Origin: Kribbella steppae
Lineage (GTDB): Bacteria; Actinomycetota; Actinomycetes; Propionibacteriales; Kribbellaceae
Reading direction: 5' to 3'
Assembly (NCBI RefSeq): GCF_004342025.1
Contig: NZ_SLWN01000004.1
Coordinates: 124,001-188,000 of the forward strand
Length of the DNA stretch: 64,000 bases
Part shown: positions 48,420 through 57,022 of the stretch, in pieces
How the letters are laid out: each line of letters starts with the position of its first letter
How positions within the stretch are numbered: position 1 is the stretch's first letter
Program-made: the position numbers and the translations under genes
Notes under the pieces: generated by a model
Seen by the model: only the letters and a program-made list of their open reading frames with translations
What the model was told of the DNA's origin: nothing
Database searches by the model: none

Positions 48420-48998
48420 ATGGAGGTGCGGCAGGCATCGGAGACGGACGTCGACGCGGCGGTCCGCACCTTGGCCCGCGCCTTCGAGGACTACCCGATG
48501 ACACGGCTGGGCCTCGACCCGGACGACTACCTCGACCGGCTGACGCAGTACCAGCGGCTCTTCGTGACCGGGATCGGCCTGCCGCACGGCCGGGTCTGGG
48601 TCACCGAGGACACCAGCGCCGTCGCCGTCTGGACCACGCCGGCCACTCCCCCGGACGCCTTAGCCGCGTACGCCGACGAACTCACGAGACTCGCGGGGTC
48701 GCGGGCAGCACTGGCCAAGGAGTGCGAGCAGGCAATGGGCGTCTTCCGGCCGCGCGAGCCGGTCTGGTTCCTCGCTCTGGTCGGCGTCGATCCGGACCGC
48801 CAGAACCAGGGACTGGGCCGAGCCGTCATCACTCCCGGCCTGGCCGCCGCCGACGCCGAGCACTCCCCGGCGTTCCTCGAAACCCACGAACCCGCCAACC
48901 TCACCTTCTACGAGTCCCTCGGCTTCACGGTCACCGCCGAACTGGAACTCCCCCACCACGGCCCCATCCACTACGCCATGTACCGCCCACCCCACTGA
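48420..48998 (+). CDS. GNAT family N-acetyltransferase
   Basis: A 192-residue acetyltransferase. The core is VWFLALVGVDPDRQNQGLGRAVITPGLAAADAEHSPAFLETHEPANLTFYESLGFTVTAEL; the QNQGLG loop binds acetyl-CoA pyrophosphate and the ETHEPANLTFYESLGF helix completes the site. It starts at ATG 48420 without a Shine-Dalgarno sequence; CGTAGGCT about 10 bases upstream may be a -10 element, suggesting a leaderless mRNA. A good hairpin terminator follows immediately. Confidence 0.9.
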   Translation: MEVRQASETDVDAAVRTLARAFEDYPMTRLGLDPDDYLDRLTQYQRLFVTGIGLPHGRVWVTEDTSAVAVWTTPATPPDALAAYADELTRLAGSRAALAKECEQAMGVFRPREPVWFLALVGVDPDRQNQGLGRAVITPGLAAADAEHSPAFLETHEPANLTFYESLGFTVTAELELPHHGPIHYAMYRPPH

Positions 48999-49026
48999 GG
49001 AGAGGCGCCCCGCGAGACGCCTCTCC
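48999..49026. terminator. bidirectional hairpin terminator
   Basis: GGAGAGGCG (48999-49007) pairs perfectly with CGCCTCTCC (49018-49026), 9 bp with a 10-base loop, starting at the base after the acetyltransferase stop and ending 9 bases before the convergent lyase stop. It serves both directions. Confidence 0.7.
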
Positions 49027-49035
49027 CGGGCCAGG

Positions 49036-50878
49036 TCAGGGGTTGAGGAAGCTGGCGTGGGGTGGTTGGTTGTACGCGGTGTTCTGCCAGGCGACGGCGA
49101 CCCGGTACATGCGGTCCTGCATCAGGGAGACGCGCGAAATACTCGTCGAGTCGGTGGTCGAGTAGATCCGCAACGCCGTGTCGTCCGAGGTCGGCCAGAT
49201 GACCTCCTCGCGCCAGTCGCCGAGGATGTCGGCCTGCAGCGCCGGCGTGGCCTTGGTGCCGTTGTTGGAATGCACGCCGCTTGCCGTCAGCAACCGGGTG
49301 TCGCCGGCGGTGCCGTACTTGTCGATGTGGGTGCCGTCCAGCAACTCGCGCTGCCCGTCGCCGTCCCACCAGATCACGAAGTTCGTCGACCCGGGTTTCC
49401 GGCCGGCGACCTGCGCACCGTTCGTCGCCGAACGCAGCCCGGCCACCGCCGACGACCACACCTCGGCGCCGGCATTGCCTGACCAGATGTCATCGCCAAC
49501 AGCACGACCGTTGTCACAGCCACACGAGGCAGCACGCCATATTGTCTGACCAGTACGCGCGTCGGCCACCCAGTCAGCGGGCTTGGAACTGTCCTCGGAC
49601 GGTTTGAACACCTCGAGACCGGCGCGACTCGGCACCAGATCGCCGACGTGGTACGCGTCGCCGTGACCCAGTCCGTTGGTCCACAAACCGTTGCCGTTGT
49701 CATCGATCGCCATCGCGCCGTACATGATCTCGTCGCGGCCGTCGTTGTCGACATCGGCGATGGACAACTGGTGGTTGCCCTGCCCGGTCCACGCCGACCC
49801 GTTGGTCGAACTGTTGCTGTCGAACGTCCAGCGCCGAGTCAGCGTCCGGTTCGAGTAGTCCCACGCGGAGATCACCGACCGGGTGTAGTAGCCGCGGGCC
49901 TCGATGATGCTCGGCCTCGCTCCCGAGACGTACGCCGTACCGGCAAGGAACCGGTCGACACGGTTGCCGTACGAGTCGCCCCACGACGAGACCGTGCCGC
50001 GCGGCGGGACGTAGTTGGCGGTCGCCAGCACCTCACCAGTGGTGCCGCTGAACACGGTCAGATACTCCGGACCGGTGAGGATGTAGCCGGACGAGTTCCG
50101 GTGGTCGGCGTTCGCGTCGCCGATCACCTGGCCGGTGCCGGAACGCGAGCCGTCGGCGGTCTTCACCGCGACCTCCGCGCGGTTGTCACCGTCGTAGTCG
50201 AAGACCTGGAACTGGGTGTAGTGCGCACCCGCGCGGATGTTGCGGCCGAGGTCGATCCGCCATTTGCGGGTGCCGTTGAGTTCGTACGCGTCGAGGTAGA
50301 CGTTGCCGGTGTACCCGGCCTGCGAGTTGTCCTTCGCGTTCGTCGGGTCCCATTTCAGGACGATCTCGTACGCACCGTCGGCGTCGAGGTCGGCGACGGA
50401 CGCGTCGTTGGCCGTGTAGGTGTAGGCAACACCGTCGGGCGTCGTACCGCCCGCTGGCTTCTGGATCGGGACGTCCTGACTAGTCGCCAGGGTGGACACC
50501 TCGCCATCGGCTGCCATGGTTTCCATACCGCCGGCCAGCGGGTGAACGCTGTAGCGCGTTGGCCGGAGCTCCGGGGTCGAGGTAGTTGGTGACCTTGGTC
50601 GTCGCGATCCGGGTGGCGTCGCGATAGACGGCGTACTCGATCCCCGCGGGATCGTCGTGCAGCAACCGCCAGGACAGGAAGTTGCCCTTGGCCGTCCGCA
50701 GGCTGACCAGACCACGATCGAGGTTGGCCGTGTCGGTGGGGACGATGTTGTTCAGGGCCGTGGCTGGGTCCGAGGTGGGTTCGGCCGCCGGCGTGGCTTG
50801 CGCGTGGACCGCCGTGAGTCCGGCGGTGACGGTGGTGATCGCGACCGCAGTGGCGACAAGAGGATTGAGACGTTTCAT
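49036..50878 (-). pseudogene. rhamnogalacturonan lyase (PL11), interrupted by a frameshift
   Basis: Together the two frames spell a secreted PL11-type rhamnogalacturonan endolyase. The first (50878 to about 50555) gives the signal peptide NPLVATAVAITTVTAGLTAVHA and TDTANLDRGLVSLRTAKGNFLSWRLL..YLDPGAPANA. The second continues RYSVHPLAGGMETMAADGEV and runs to 49036 with the lyase repeats (VADLDADGAYEIVLKWDPTNAKDNSQAGYTGNVYLDAY, GWDW-type DGDNRAEVAVKTADG, GSWREE-like ADILGDWREEVIWPT). The break lies at 50553-50558 in GCGC, where GCGCGC would restore the frame: an apparent 2-base loss in a CG run. It could be a true lesion or a sequencing error. Substrate: pectin backbone. Confidence 0.85.
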
Positions 50879-50906
50879 CGTGACCATCCAGGTGTGGGCG
50901 GGGACT

Positions 50907-50919
50907 GGAAAGCGTTTCC
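50907..50919. promoter_or_regulatory. LacI-type operator upstream of rhamnogalacturonan lyase
   Basis: GGAAA-GCG-TTTCC, perfect 5-base arms around GCG, 28 bases before the lyase start. The AAAGCGTTT core resembles LacI-family catabolic operators. The regulator is not in the immediate neighbourhood. Confidence 0.55.
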
Positions 50920-51021
50920 CGAAAGGTAGAAGACGCCTCTGTGCGTGTCAATAGCGCTACCCAGGGTGAATCGTTCGAATTTGACGAGCGGTGAACCGGG
51001 TCGGCGTGTCAGAGTCCTGCG

Positions 51022-51816
51022 GTGACCTCGACGAATGAGCAGGCTGCCGCGTTGCTGGCGGCGTACGACGACCAATTGCGCGGCGCGGGCGAGAGCGCTG
51101 ACGTACCGACGAGCCAGGACGGACCGGTGATTCGGGTCGAGTACCCGAGTCGCGGGTTCGCGAGCTATCGCTCGCTCGAGGGCCTCGACGGCGCCGAGGT
51201 GGATGCGTTGATCGCACGGCAGCGGGACTACTTCGCCGCCAAGGGCAAGGCGGTCGAATGGAAGCTGCGCGGCCATGACCTGCCGGCGGACCTTCCGGAC
51301 CGACTGCGTGCGGCCGGCTTCGAGCCCGAGGACGAGGAGACCGTCCTCATCGCAGAGAGCGCAGCGATCGCCGAACGCCTCCGCGGCCGCGAATCCGTGG
51401 ACGGCGTCACTGTGCGCCTGACCACGGACGAGGGCGACTTCGCGCGAATCGCCGCGATGGAGTCCACCGTCTGGGGCGAGGACTGGTCCTGGCTGACCGA
51501 CGAGCTGGTCCGACACAAAGCGAGCGGACTCACCGACATCTTCGTCGCCGAAGCCGCCGGCCAAGTCGTCTCCGCGGCGTGGGCCGTCTACAAGAAGGGC
51601 ACCGACTTCACCGGCCTCTGGGGCGGCTCAACGCTCCCCGAATGGCGCGGCAAGGGCATCTACAAGGCGCTCGTCGCAGTCCGCGCAGCCCGAGCAGTCG
51701 AACTCGGCTACAAGTACCTCCAGGTAGACGCCTCCGCCGACAGCTCCCCCATCCTCCAACGCCTAGGCTTCCTGCCCGTCACCACAACCACCCCCTGGGT
51801 CCACACCCCCGCCTAA
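51022..51816 (+). CDS. GNAT family N-acetyltransferase (two-domain)
   Basis: A 264-residue protein with a C-terminal GNAT domain: IFVAEAAGQVVSAAWAVYKKGTDFTGLWGGSTLPEWRGKGIYKALVAVRAARAVELGYKYLQVDASADSSPILQRLGF, where RGKGIYKAL is the acetyl-CoA loop. The N-terminal 125 residues (YRSLEGLDGAEVDALIARQRDYFAAKGKAVEWKLRGHDLPADLPDRLRAAGFEPEDEETVLI) look like a degenerate first GNAT half. The GTG start is not preceded by a ribosome site. A hairpin lies just after the stop. Confidence 0.88.
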   Translation: MTSTNEQAAALLAAYDDQLRGAGESADVPTSQDGPVIRVEYPSRGFASYRSLEGLDGAEVDALIARQRDYFAAKGKAVEWKLRGHDLPADLPDRLRAAGFEPEDEETVLIAESAAIAERLRGRESVDGVTVRLTTDEGDFARIAAMESTVWGEDWSWLTDELVRHKASGLTDIFVAEAAGQVVSAAWAVYKKGTDFTGLWGGSTLPEWRGKGIYKALVAVRAARAVELGYKYLQVDASADSSPILQRLGFLPVTTTTPWVHTPA

Positions 51817-51826
51817 CACTGGCGCT

Positions 51827-51850
51827 GGCGGGGATGCTCCACCCCCCGCC
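51827..51850. terminator. GC hairpin between acetyltransferase and small ORF
   Basis: GGCGGGG at 51827-51833 pairs with CCCCGCC at 51844-51850 around a 10-base loop, 11 bases after the acetyltransferase stop and 15 bases past the stop of the minus-strand small ORF. It could end transcripts from both sides. Confidence 0.5.
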
Positions 51851-51864
51851 CAACCACACCGGGG

Positions 51865-52041
51865 TTAGCGGGAGGCGGCGGGGCGGAGCCAGCGGAATGC
51901 GCGGCGGGCGGTGCTTGTGTCCTGCGCGGGCTGCGGCTGGTTGCGACGCTTGGCCGCGCGACGGCTGGGTTGCTTGGGTGGGATGGTGGGCTCGGTCTTG
52001 CCGAAGTGGCTGAGGGAGACCATCAAGTTCAGCGGTTCCAT
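51865..52041 (-). CDS. small basic hypothetical protein, 58 residues
   Basis: An ATG-started ORF encoding MEPLNLMVSLSHFGKTEP and then a strongly basic, proline-containing tail (QPSRRAAKRRNQPQPAQ, ARRAFRWLRPAASR). GGAGG lies 8 bases before the ATG, one of the better ribosome sites in the window. Third codon positions are mostly G/C and the stop is TAA. It lies alone in a roughly 340-base gap between an acetyltransferase and a MarR regulator, with a hairpin after it. It has no cysteines, no membrane segment and no family that I recognise; the charge suggests nucleic-acid or membrane-surface binding. Confidence 0.6.
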   Translation of the reverse strand: MEPLNLMVSLSHFGKTEPTIPPKQPSRRAAKRRNQPQPAQDTSTARRAFRWLRPAASR

Positions 52042-52161
52042 CTGTCCGTCCTCCAGATCCGGGCGCCCCTGTGGGTGCCTACATCCAGACGTCGGAGCCG
52101 ATCGCCACTTCTTGACATCCGCGTCGCGTCGGAGTCGAAACTCACTCTCCGTGTCGCGCGG

Positions 52162-52659
52162 TCACTCGGAGTCCTTCTCGGTGGCCTGGACCAGGCGGCG
52201 GAGGAGGGCTTCCAGCCGGATTTGGTCGCTGGAGGAGAGTTCGTGGATCAAGGTCTGCTCGACGTGCTGGATCTGGTCGATGCCTTGTTCCCAGAGCTTG
52301 TGGCCGGCGGGGGTGAGAGTCGCGCCGACCTTGCGGCGGTCGTCGCGGTCGTGGGTGCGTTCGACGTAACCGCGTTTCTCGAGGGCGTCCAGGCGGTTGG
52401 TGAGTGCCGCCGCTGACATGCCCAGCTGCTTGGCCAACTCCCCCGGCGTGGCGCGGTACGGCGTACCTCCGCGACGGAGCATGTGGAGCGTCTTGAACTC
52501 CCACCACTGCAATCCGTACTCCGCCAGCACCGCGTCCCGGTGCCGATCAAGGTACTTCGCCAGCACCTGCAACCGAACCGCGATCCCTTCGACCCGCCGA
52601 TCCAGGTCGGGCAGCTCGTTGGCCCAGAGGTCGACATGGTCATCCACTGAATCCTTCAC
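52162..52659 (-). CDS. MarR family transcriptional regulator
   Basis: A 165-residue MarR protein: helical dimerisation N-terminus (DLDRRVEGIAVRLQVLAKYLDRHRDAVLAEYGLQWWEFKTLHMLRRGG), winged helix (ATPGELAKQLGMSAAALTNRLDALEKRGYVERTHDRDDRRKVGATLTPAGHKL, with the DxRxxxxxLT wing), and C-terminal helix. GTG start at 52659. It is divergent from a TPR protein; two inverted repeats, one a perfect 18-mer, lie between, fitting autoregulation and control of the neighbour. Confidence 0.92.
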   Translation of the reverse strand: MKDSVDDHVDLWANELPDLDRRVEGIAVRLQVLAKYLDRHRDAVLAEYGLQWWEFKTLHMLRRGGTPYRATPGELAKQLGMSAAALTNRLDALEKRGYVERTHDRDDRRKVGATLTPAGHKLWEQGIDQIQHVEQTLIHELSSSDQIRLEALLRRLVQATEKDSE

Positions 52660-52663
52660 CCGT

Positions 52664-52715
52664 CTAACTTTTCAGCGACTGAAGGTTAGTTGTCAAATAT
52701 TTCGACGTCGAAATA
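52664..52715. promoter_or_regulatory. two operator-like inverted repeats between MarR and TPR genes
   Basis: TATTTCGACGTCGAAATA at 52698-52715 is a perfect 18-base palindrome, highly typical of MarR-family sites. At 52664-52689 an imperfect inverted repeat (CTAACTTTTCAG...CTGAAGGTTAG) lies next to the MarR start. The two together cover most of the divergent promoter region. Confidence 0.7.
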
Positions 52716-52756
52716 CTCTGCGGGCATAGTCACTGCTCACCCCGTGAGGACATTCC

Positions 52757-53569
52757 ATGGCCCAGCTCGCCGTACCCGCAGCCATCACCGCCGCCACCCA
52801 CCTGATGCGCGCCGCTCAGTGGACCGCCGCAACCGACCTCCTCCGCGCCACCACCACCGACGACCCAGCCGACCAGCGCGCCTTGAGCCTTGCGCTGGCC
52901 GAGGTCGCCGTAGACCGAGACTTTGCCCAGCAGACGGACCATGCCACCCCGGCGCTGGCCGCCGCGGCCGAAGCCCTCAACGCGTTGCCCGACACGACGG
53001 CTGCCTGGGACCTGGAGCTGCTCAACCTCCGGAAGACGTACTCAGGCCAGCTCTTCCGCGCATCGCAGCAGCCGGACACCGGAGGCGGTGGTGAGGAACA
53101 GGACCCGCACCGTGATCGGGCGGAGCTGGCGGAGTGGGCGGACAGACTGCGGGAGCGAGCGCCTGATGGGGTGCGGCGCGGGATGACGTGCTTCTACGCG
53201 GGAGTCATTGCCGACAACCTGCTCGGCAAGCACGAGACTGCGTTCGCCTGCTACACCGAAACCCTCGAGCTCGGGGAAGCAGGTGGGGACGATCTGCTGG
53301 CTTCGTTGGCGTTGCGGCACCTCGGGGACCATGCGCACACGGCCGGCGATCTCGCGCTGGCGCGGCAGCAGTGGGAGCGGTCGACGGAGCTCCGGCAGAA
53401 GGTGGGTCACCTCTTGGGTGCGCTGGCCCAGCAGACGTTGCTGGCGGTGCTTCTCCGGGATGAGGGCGACGCGGCCGGCTCGCGTGCACTCGCGACCGAG
53501 GTGCACAGGTGGTCCGGCCAGGTGGGCCTGTCGTTCATCAGCAACCAGACCGCCGAGCTGATGGGCTGA
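52757..53569 (+). CDS. tetratricopeptide-type helical repeat protein
   Basis: A 270-residue, all-helical protein with TPR-like repeats (HLMRAAQWTAATDLLRATTTDDPADQRALSLALAEVAVDRDFA; YAGVIADNLLGKHETAFACYTETLELGEAGGDDLLASLALRHLGDHAHTAGDLALARQQWERSTELRQKVG). No enzyme motif, signal peptide or membrane segment is seen. GAGGACATTCC precedes the ATG. It is divergent from the MarR regulator, so probably its target. Likely a protein-interaction scaffold; no partner is evident. Confidence 0.8.
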   Translation: MAQLAVPAAITAATHLMRAAQWTAATDLLRATTTDDPADQRALSLALAEVAVDRDFAQQTDHATPALAAAAEALNALPDTTAAWDLELLNLRKTYSGQLFRASQQPDTGGGGEEQDPHRDRAELAEWADRLRERAPDGVRRGMTCFYAGVIADNLLGKHETAFACYTETLELGEAGGDDLLASLALRHLGDHAHTAGDLALARQQWERSTELRQKVGHLLGALAQQTLLAVLLRDEGDAAGSRALATEVHRWSGQVGLSFISNQTAELMG

Positions 53570-53578
53570 GTGCATCGC

Positions 53579-54322
53579 TCAGGGTCGTGCGGGAGTTCCT
53601 GGGGCGGCGAACGGGAGGCCGAACTCGGCGGGGACGCCGGGGCTGTACATCACGTGGTTGGGCGGGCCGGTCAACCCCATGAGACCGACTGAGGCCAGGA
53701 GGCCTTGGTCGTCGAACCGCACCAACTCGGCCGTGTGGAGGGACCAGGGCGGGTGTTCATTGGGGAGGTACCAGGTGCGGCGGGCTCGGCGGGTGTGGAG
53801 GCCCCAGCGGGCGGTGAGGAAGTGTTCGAGGGGGCCGGGCTCCAACGGTTGGCCTGTCCGTACGCCGATCGTGCTGGCGGCTTGGACACCTGGCCAGCGG
53901 ACGGTCGACGTGTAGGTGTGGTGGTTGCCATCAGCAACATGAGTCATACGGGCCCAGCGGTACGGGAGGCCGAAGACGGTTCGGGCGGCCGCAACGACGG
54001 CCAGGCGGTCGGCGTCCAGGCTGAGGAACACCACACCGCGACGGCCCGAGGTGTCGACGGAGTACAGGCGGATGTTGGTCTCCAGGAACGTGCCCCAGTA
54101 CGGGACGGCCGGGCCGTGCGCGAGGCCGGTGTCGACCATCCGGAAGGGCACCAGGCCGACGTACGTGCGTCCCTCGAAGGTGTCCGGCGCGACACCGGGT
54201 GGGAAGAAGTTCGCGACCTCGGACGGGTCCACGGACCAGTGCAGGAAGGTCAGGTCACGCCACCCCTGCCGCAGAATCCGCGGTCGCCGAAGCGCAGGTG
54301 CCTCGGGCCAGATCGAGTCCAC
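53579..54322 (-). CDS. YqjF/DUF2071 family protein
   Basis: A 247-residue member of the DUF2071 (YqjF) family: LRQGWRDLTFLHWSVDPSEVANFFPPGVAPDTFEGRTYVGLVPFRM, TNIRLYSVDTSGRRGVVFLSLDADRLAVVAAARTVFGLPYRWARM, and ARRTWYLPNEHPPWSLHTAELVRFDDQ are the conserved blocks. The biochemical function of the family is not established, though the fold is related to acetoacetate decarboxylase-like proteins. The GTG start lies 4 bases after the stop of the small gene upstream, so they are co-transcribed. Confidence 0.9.
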   Translation of the reverse strand: MDSIWPEAPALRRPRILRQGWRDLTFLHWSVDPSEVANFFPPGVAPDTFEGRTYVGLVPFRMVDTGLAHGPAVPYWGTFLETNIRLYSVDTSGRRGVVFLSLDADRLAVVAAARTVFGLPYRWARMTHVADGNHHTYTSTVRWPGVQAASTIGVRTGQPLEPGPLEHFLTARWGLHTRRARRTWYLPNEHPPWSLHTAELVRFDDQGLLASVGLMGLTGPPNHVMYSPGVPAEFGLPFAAPGTPARP

Positions 54323-54326
54323 CGGC

Positions 54327-54653
54327 TCAGTCGGCGTTGGGCCGGACCTCGCAGGTCGGGCGGCCGTCGTTCAGTTGGCAGACGATGTACGGCGTACCGT
54401 CGCCGGACTCACCGGTCGCACGCCACGGCATGACCGCGTCGCCACTGAGCAGCGTGTCGAGGGTCTGGAGCTCCGGATCGCGCTGCTCGGCGTGGTGCCG
54501 GTACCCGGCGGCTCCGAGCGCCAGCGCGATCGCCATGCCGAGCAGATTCACCTCGGTCGGCTGATCCGGAGCGACCGAATCAGCCGCCGGCTCGAGCCTG
54601 ATCCCGTGATCCGGAACCTCGACGATCCGCGCGACGTACCTGCCAGCTGTCAT
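54327..54653 (-). CDS. hypothetical protein, 108 residues
   Basis: Starts at the ATG at 54653 (MTAGRYVARIVEVPDHGIRLEP) inside a longer open frame. One hydrophobic stretch (NLLGMAIALALGAAG) could be a membrane anchor or buried helix. The C-terminal part GDGTPYIVCQLNDGRPTCEVRPNAD carries two cysteines. No Shine-Dalgarno sequence; TCTACGCT 11-18 bases upstream may be a -10 element, suggesting a leaderless transcript, and it is divergent from the epoxide hydrolase. It precedes the DUF2071 gene by 4 bases. Family not recognised. Confidence 0.65.
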   Translation of the reverse strand: MTAGRYVARIVEVPDHGIRLEPAADSVAPDQPTEVNLLGMAIALALGAAGYRHHAEQRDPELQTLDTLLSGDAVMPWRATGESGDGTPYIVCQLNDGRPTCEVRPNAD

Positions 54654-54713
54654 GGCACCGAGCGTAGACCCAGAGGTCACCAACTGTCCGCTACTGCTCC
54701 TACCGTGGGTGGA

Positions 54714-55796
54714 ATGGAGATCAGGGAGTTTCGGGCCGAGGTTCCGCAGAGTGAGCTGGACGAGCTGCAGCAACGGCTGGAAGCGACCAGATGGCCTGAT
54801 CAACTGCCGGATGTGCAGTGGTCGTACGGCGTGGAGCTCGGCCGCCTGCAGGAGCTCGTCCACCATTGGCGGACGTCGTACGACTGGAGGCGGCTCGAGC
54901 AGAGGATCAATGCATTGCCGCAATTCGTGACGGAGATCGACGGTCAGCGCGTGCACTTCATGCACATCAAGCCGGGGGTCAAGAACCCAGTCCCGCTGCT
55001 GATGCTGCATGGGTGGCCAGGTGCGGCCAGCGACTTTCTCCAGCTGGTCGAGCCACTCAAGGACAGCGGGTTCGAGCTGGTGATTCCGACGATGCCCGGG
55101 TTCGGGTTCTCCGGGCCGACGGCGACGACCGGGTGGGGTGTCGACCGGATCGCCAGGGCGTGGGCCACGTTGATGGAACGGCTGGGATATCAGCGGTACG
55201 GCGTCCACGGCTACGACTGGGGTGCGCGGATCGCCCCCGCGTTGGCCCGCCTCGTGCCGGACCGGGTGATCGGGCTGCATCTCGACAGTTTCGTCGCGTT
55301 CCCGACCGGCGACGAGGAGTTCACCGAGGCGGAGCGCGAGCGTCTGGCCGGCCTCGATCGGTGGGCCGGCGAGCGATCCGGATACGCGTCGATCCAGGGC
55401 ACCCGGCCGCAGACCCTCGCCTATGCGTTGGTCGACTCCCCCGTCGGCCAGCTCGCCTGGAATCTCGAGTGGTACGACGACTACGGCCATCGAGTCGGTG
55501 TCATCGGCAACGACCCGATCCTGGACTCGGTGACGCTGACCTGGTTGACCGGCACGGCGGGATCGCAAGCACGCCTCTATCGCGAGGCGCAGTCGACCTG
55601 GACAGCTGAGATCCCCTACTGCCCCGTGCCGACCGGGATCGTGGTCTTCCCCGGTGACGCGACCGTCCGCAAGCTCGCCGAGCGCGAGCACAACGTCGTG
55701 CACTTCCAGGAGTTCGACCGCGGCGGACACTTCGCCGCCCTGGAGGTCCCCGACCTGGTGATCGGAGACCTCCAACAGTTTTTCAGAGGACTCTAG
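54714..55796 (+). CDS. epoxide hydrolase (alpha/beta hydrolase with EHN domain)
   Basis: A 360-residue microsomal-type epoxide hydrolase. The N-terminal EHN domain ([69 protein letters not shown]) precedes an alpha/beta hydrolase fold with oxyanion motif HGWPG (99-103), nucleophile Asp168 in [12 protein letters not shown], and the catalytic histidine in [10 protein letters not shown]. It opens epoxides to diols through an aspartyl ester. ATG 54714 has only weak GGTGGA upstream. Its last four bases overlap the convergent isomerase gene. Confidence 0.92.
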   Translation: MEIREFRAEVPQSELDELQQRLEATRWPDQLPDVQWSYGVELGRLQELVHHWRTSYDWRRLEQRINALPQFVTEIDGQRVHFMHIKPGVKNPVPLLMLHGWPGAASDFLQLVEPLKDSGFELVIPTMPGFGFSGPTATTGWGVDRIARAWATLMERLGYQRYGVHGYDWGARIAPALARLVPDRVIGLHLDSFVAFPTGDEEFTEAERERLAGLDRWAGERSGYASIQGTRPQTLAYALVDSPVGQLAWNLEWYDDYGHRVGVIGNDPILDSVTLTWLTGTAGSQARLYREAQSTWTAEIPYCPVPTGIVVFPGDATVRKLAEREHNVVHFQEFDRGGHFAALEVPDLVIGDLQQFFRGL

Positions 55797-56794
55797 GAAG
55801 AGAACGCGGCGTCGAAGGAAGCGGTCGGCGGGTCGAAGGCCAGCGAGCGGACGAACTGGAGCGCTTCGGCCGCGCCGACCAGGCGGTCCATCCCGGCGTC
55901 TTCCCATTCCACCGAGATCGGGCCGTCGTACCCGATCGTGTTCAGCATCCGGAAGCACGCCTCCCACGGGACGTCGCCGTGACCGGTGGACACGAAGTCC
56001 CAGCCGCGGCGCGGGTCGCCCCAGGCCAGGTGCGAACCCATCCGGCCGTTGCGTCCGTTGCCGACCTGGCGCTTCGCGTCCTTGCAGTCGACGTGGTAGA
56101 TCCGGTCCTTGAAGTCCCACAGGAAACCGACCGGGTCGAGGTCCTGCCAGACGAAGTGTGACGGGTCCCAGTTGAGCCCGAACGCCTCCCGATGCCCGAT
56201 CGCCTCCAGCGTCGCGGTGGTCGACCAGTAGTCGTAGGCGATCTCGGACGGGTGCACCTCGTGGGCGAACCGGACACCGACCTCGTCGAACACATCGAGG
56301 ATCGGGTTCCACCGGTCCGCGAAGTCCTTGTAGCCGGCCTCGATCATGGCCGGCGGCACCGGCGGGAACATCGCGATGGTCTTCCAGATCGCCGAACCGG
56401 TGAACCCGACGACCACGTCGACGCCGAGGGCGCGAGCCGCCCGAGCGGTCGTCTTCATCTCCTCGGCGGCACGTTGCCGCACACCCTCGGGGTCGCCATC
56501 GCCCCAGATGTGCGCCGGCAGGATCGCCTGGTGGCGCTGGTCGATCGGGTCGTCGCAGACCGCCTGGCCGAGCAGGTGGTTGGAGATCGTCCACACCTTG
56601 AGGTTGTACTTGTCCAGGATGTCGCGGCGGTCGCGGACATACGCGTCGTCCTCGGCGGCACGCCGTACGTCGAGATGGTCACCCCAGCAGGCGATCTCCA
56701 GCCCTTCGTAGCCCCACGAGGCAGCCAGCCGGGCCACCTCCTCGAACGGCAGGTCGGCCCACTGGCCGGTGAACAGGGTGATCGGTCGAGCCAT
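55793..56794 (-). CDS. sugar phosphate isomerase/epimerase (TIM barrel, AP endonuclease 2 family)
   Basis: A 333-residue TIM-barrel protein of the xylose isomerase-like/AP_endonuc_2 family: [111 protein letters not shown], and [12 protein letters not shown] supply the metal-binding E, D, H and E residues. ATG 56794 has AGGAG upstream. The GAACCGGTTC palindrome 19 bases before the start suggests LacI-type control. It likely isomerises a sugar or inositol derivative with the neighbouring ThuA, Gfo/Idh and XylA genes. Confidence 0.9.
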   Translation of the reverse strand: MARPITLFTGQWADLPFEEVARLAASWGYEGLEIACWGDHLDVRRAAEDDAYVRDRRDILDKYNLKVWTISNHLLGQAVCDDPIDQRHQAILPAHIWGDGDPEGVRQRAAEEMKTTARAARALGVDVVVGFTGSAIWKTIAMFPPVPPAMIEAGYKDFADRWNPILDVFDEVGVRFAHEVHPSEIAYDYWSTTATLEAIGHREAFGLNWDPSHFVWQDLDPVGFLWDFKDRIYHVDCKDAKRQVGNGRNGRMGSHLAWGDPRRGWDFVSTGHGDVPWEACFRMLNTIGYDGPISVEWEDAGMDRLVGAAEALQFVRSLAFDPPTASFDAAFSS

Positions 56795-56812
56795 GTCCTC
56801 TACTCCTTCGTC

Positions 56813-56822
56813 GAACCGGTTC
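56813..56822. promoter_or_regulatory. LacI-like operator palindrome upstream of sugar isomerase
   Basis: GAACCGGTTC, a perfect 10-base palindrome 19 bases before the isomerase start, in the position of a repressor site covering the transcription start. Confidence 0.45.
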
Positions 56823-56876
56823 TTCTGGTACTGCGTTCAGCCGGGGCGAGCTGTGGATCGGAGATGCCGGGGTGTC

Positions 56877-56912
56877 CCCGGCGGCGCCTGGAGCGCGGGG
56901 CGGCGCCGGGGA
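56877..56912 (-). terminator. GC-rich hairpin downstream of the large ThuA-domain gene
   Basis: CCCCGGCG (56877-56884) pairs with CGCCGGGG (56905-56912), with further GGCGCC pairing inside. It lies about 110 bases past the minus-strand stop at 57023, in a 228-base intergenic stretch that otherwise holds only the isomerase promoter. Confidence 0.55.
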
Positions 56913-57022
56913 CGGGGACCGGGTGGTCCCCCGCCGGCCGCGGGAGAGCGCGCTGCCGACCCCTGCTGGGGCCGAACCAGCCGGGACGGCGGCAGGTGTC
57001 GCGATCTCCCACGGCGACGTCA

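Noticed and set aside
46841..49165. 774-codon plus-strand frame covering parts of three genes
   Set aside because: It crosses the sacsin-like, SGNH and acetyltransferase genes in a different frame and has low-complexity Arg/Pro/Ser content.
52113..52118. TTGACA as a plus-strand -35 element
   Set aside because: No -10 element at proper spacing and no plus-strand gene downstream before the MarR operator region.
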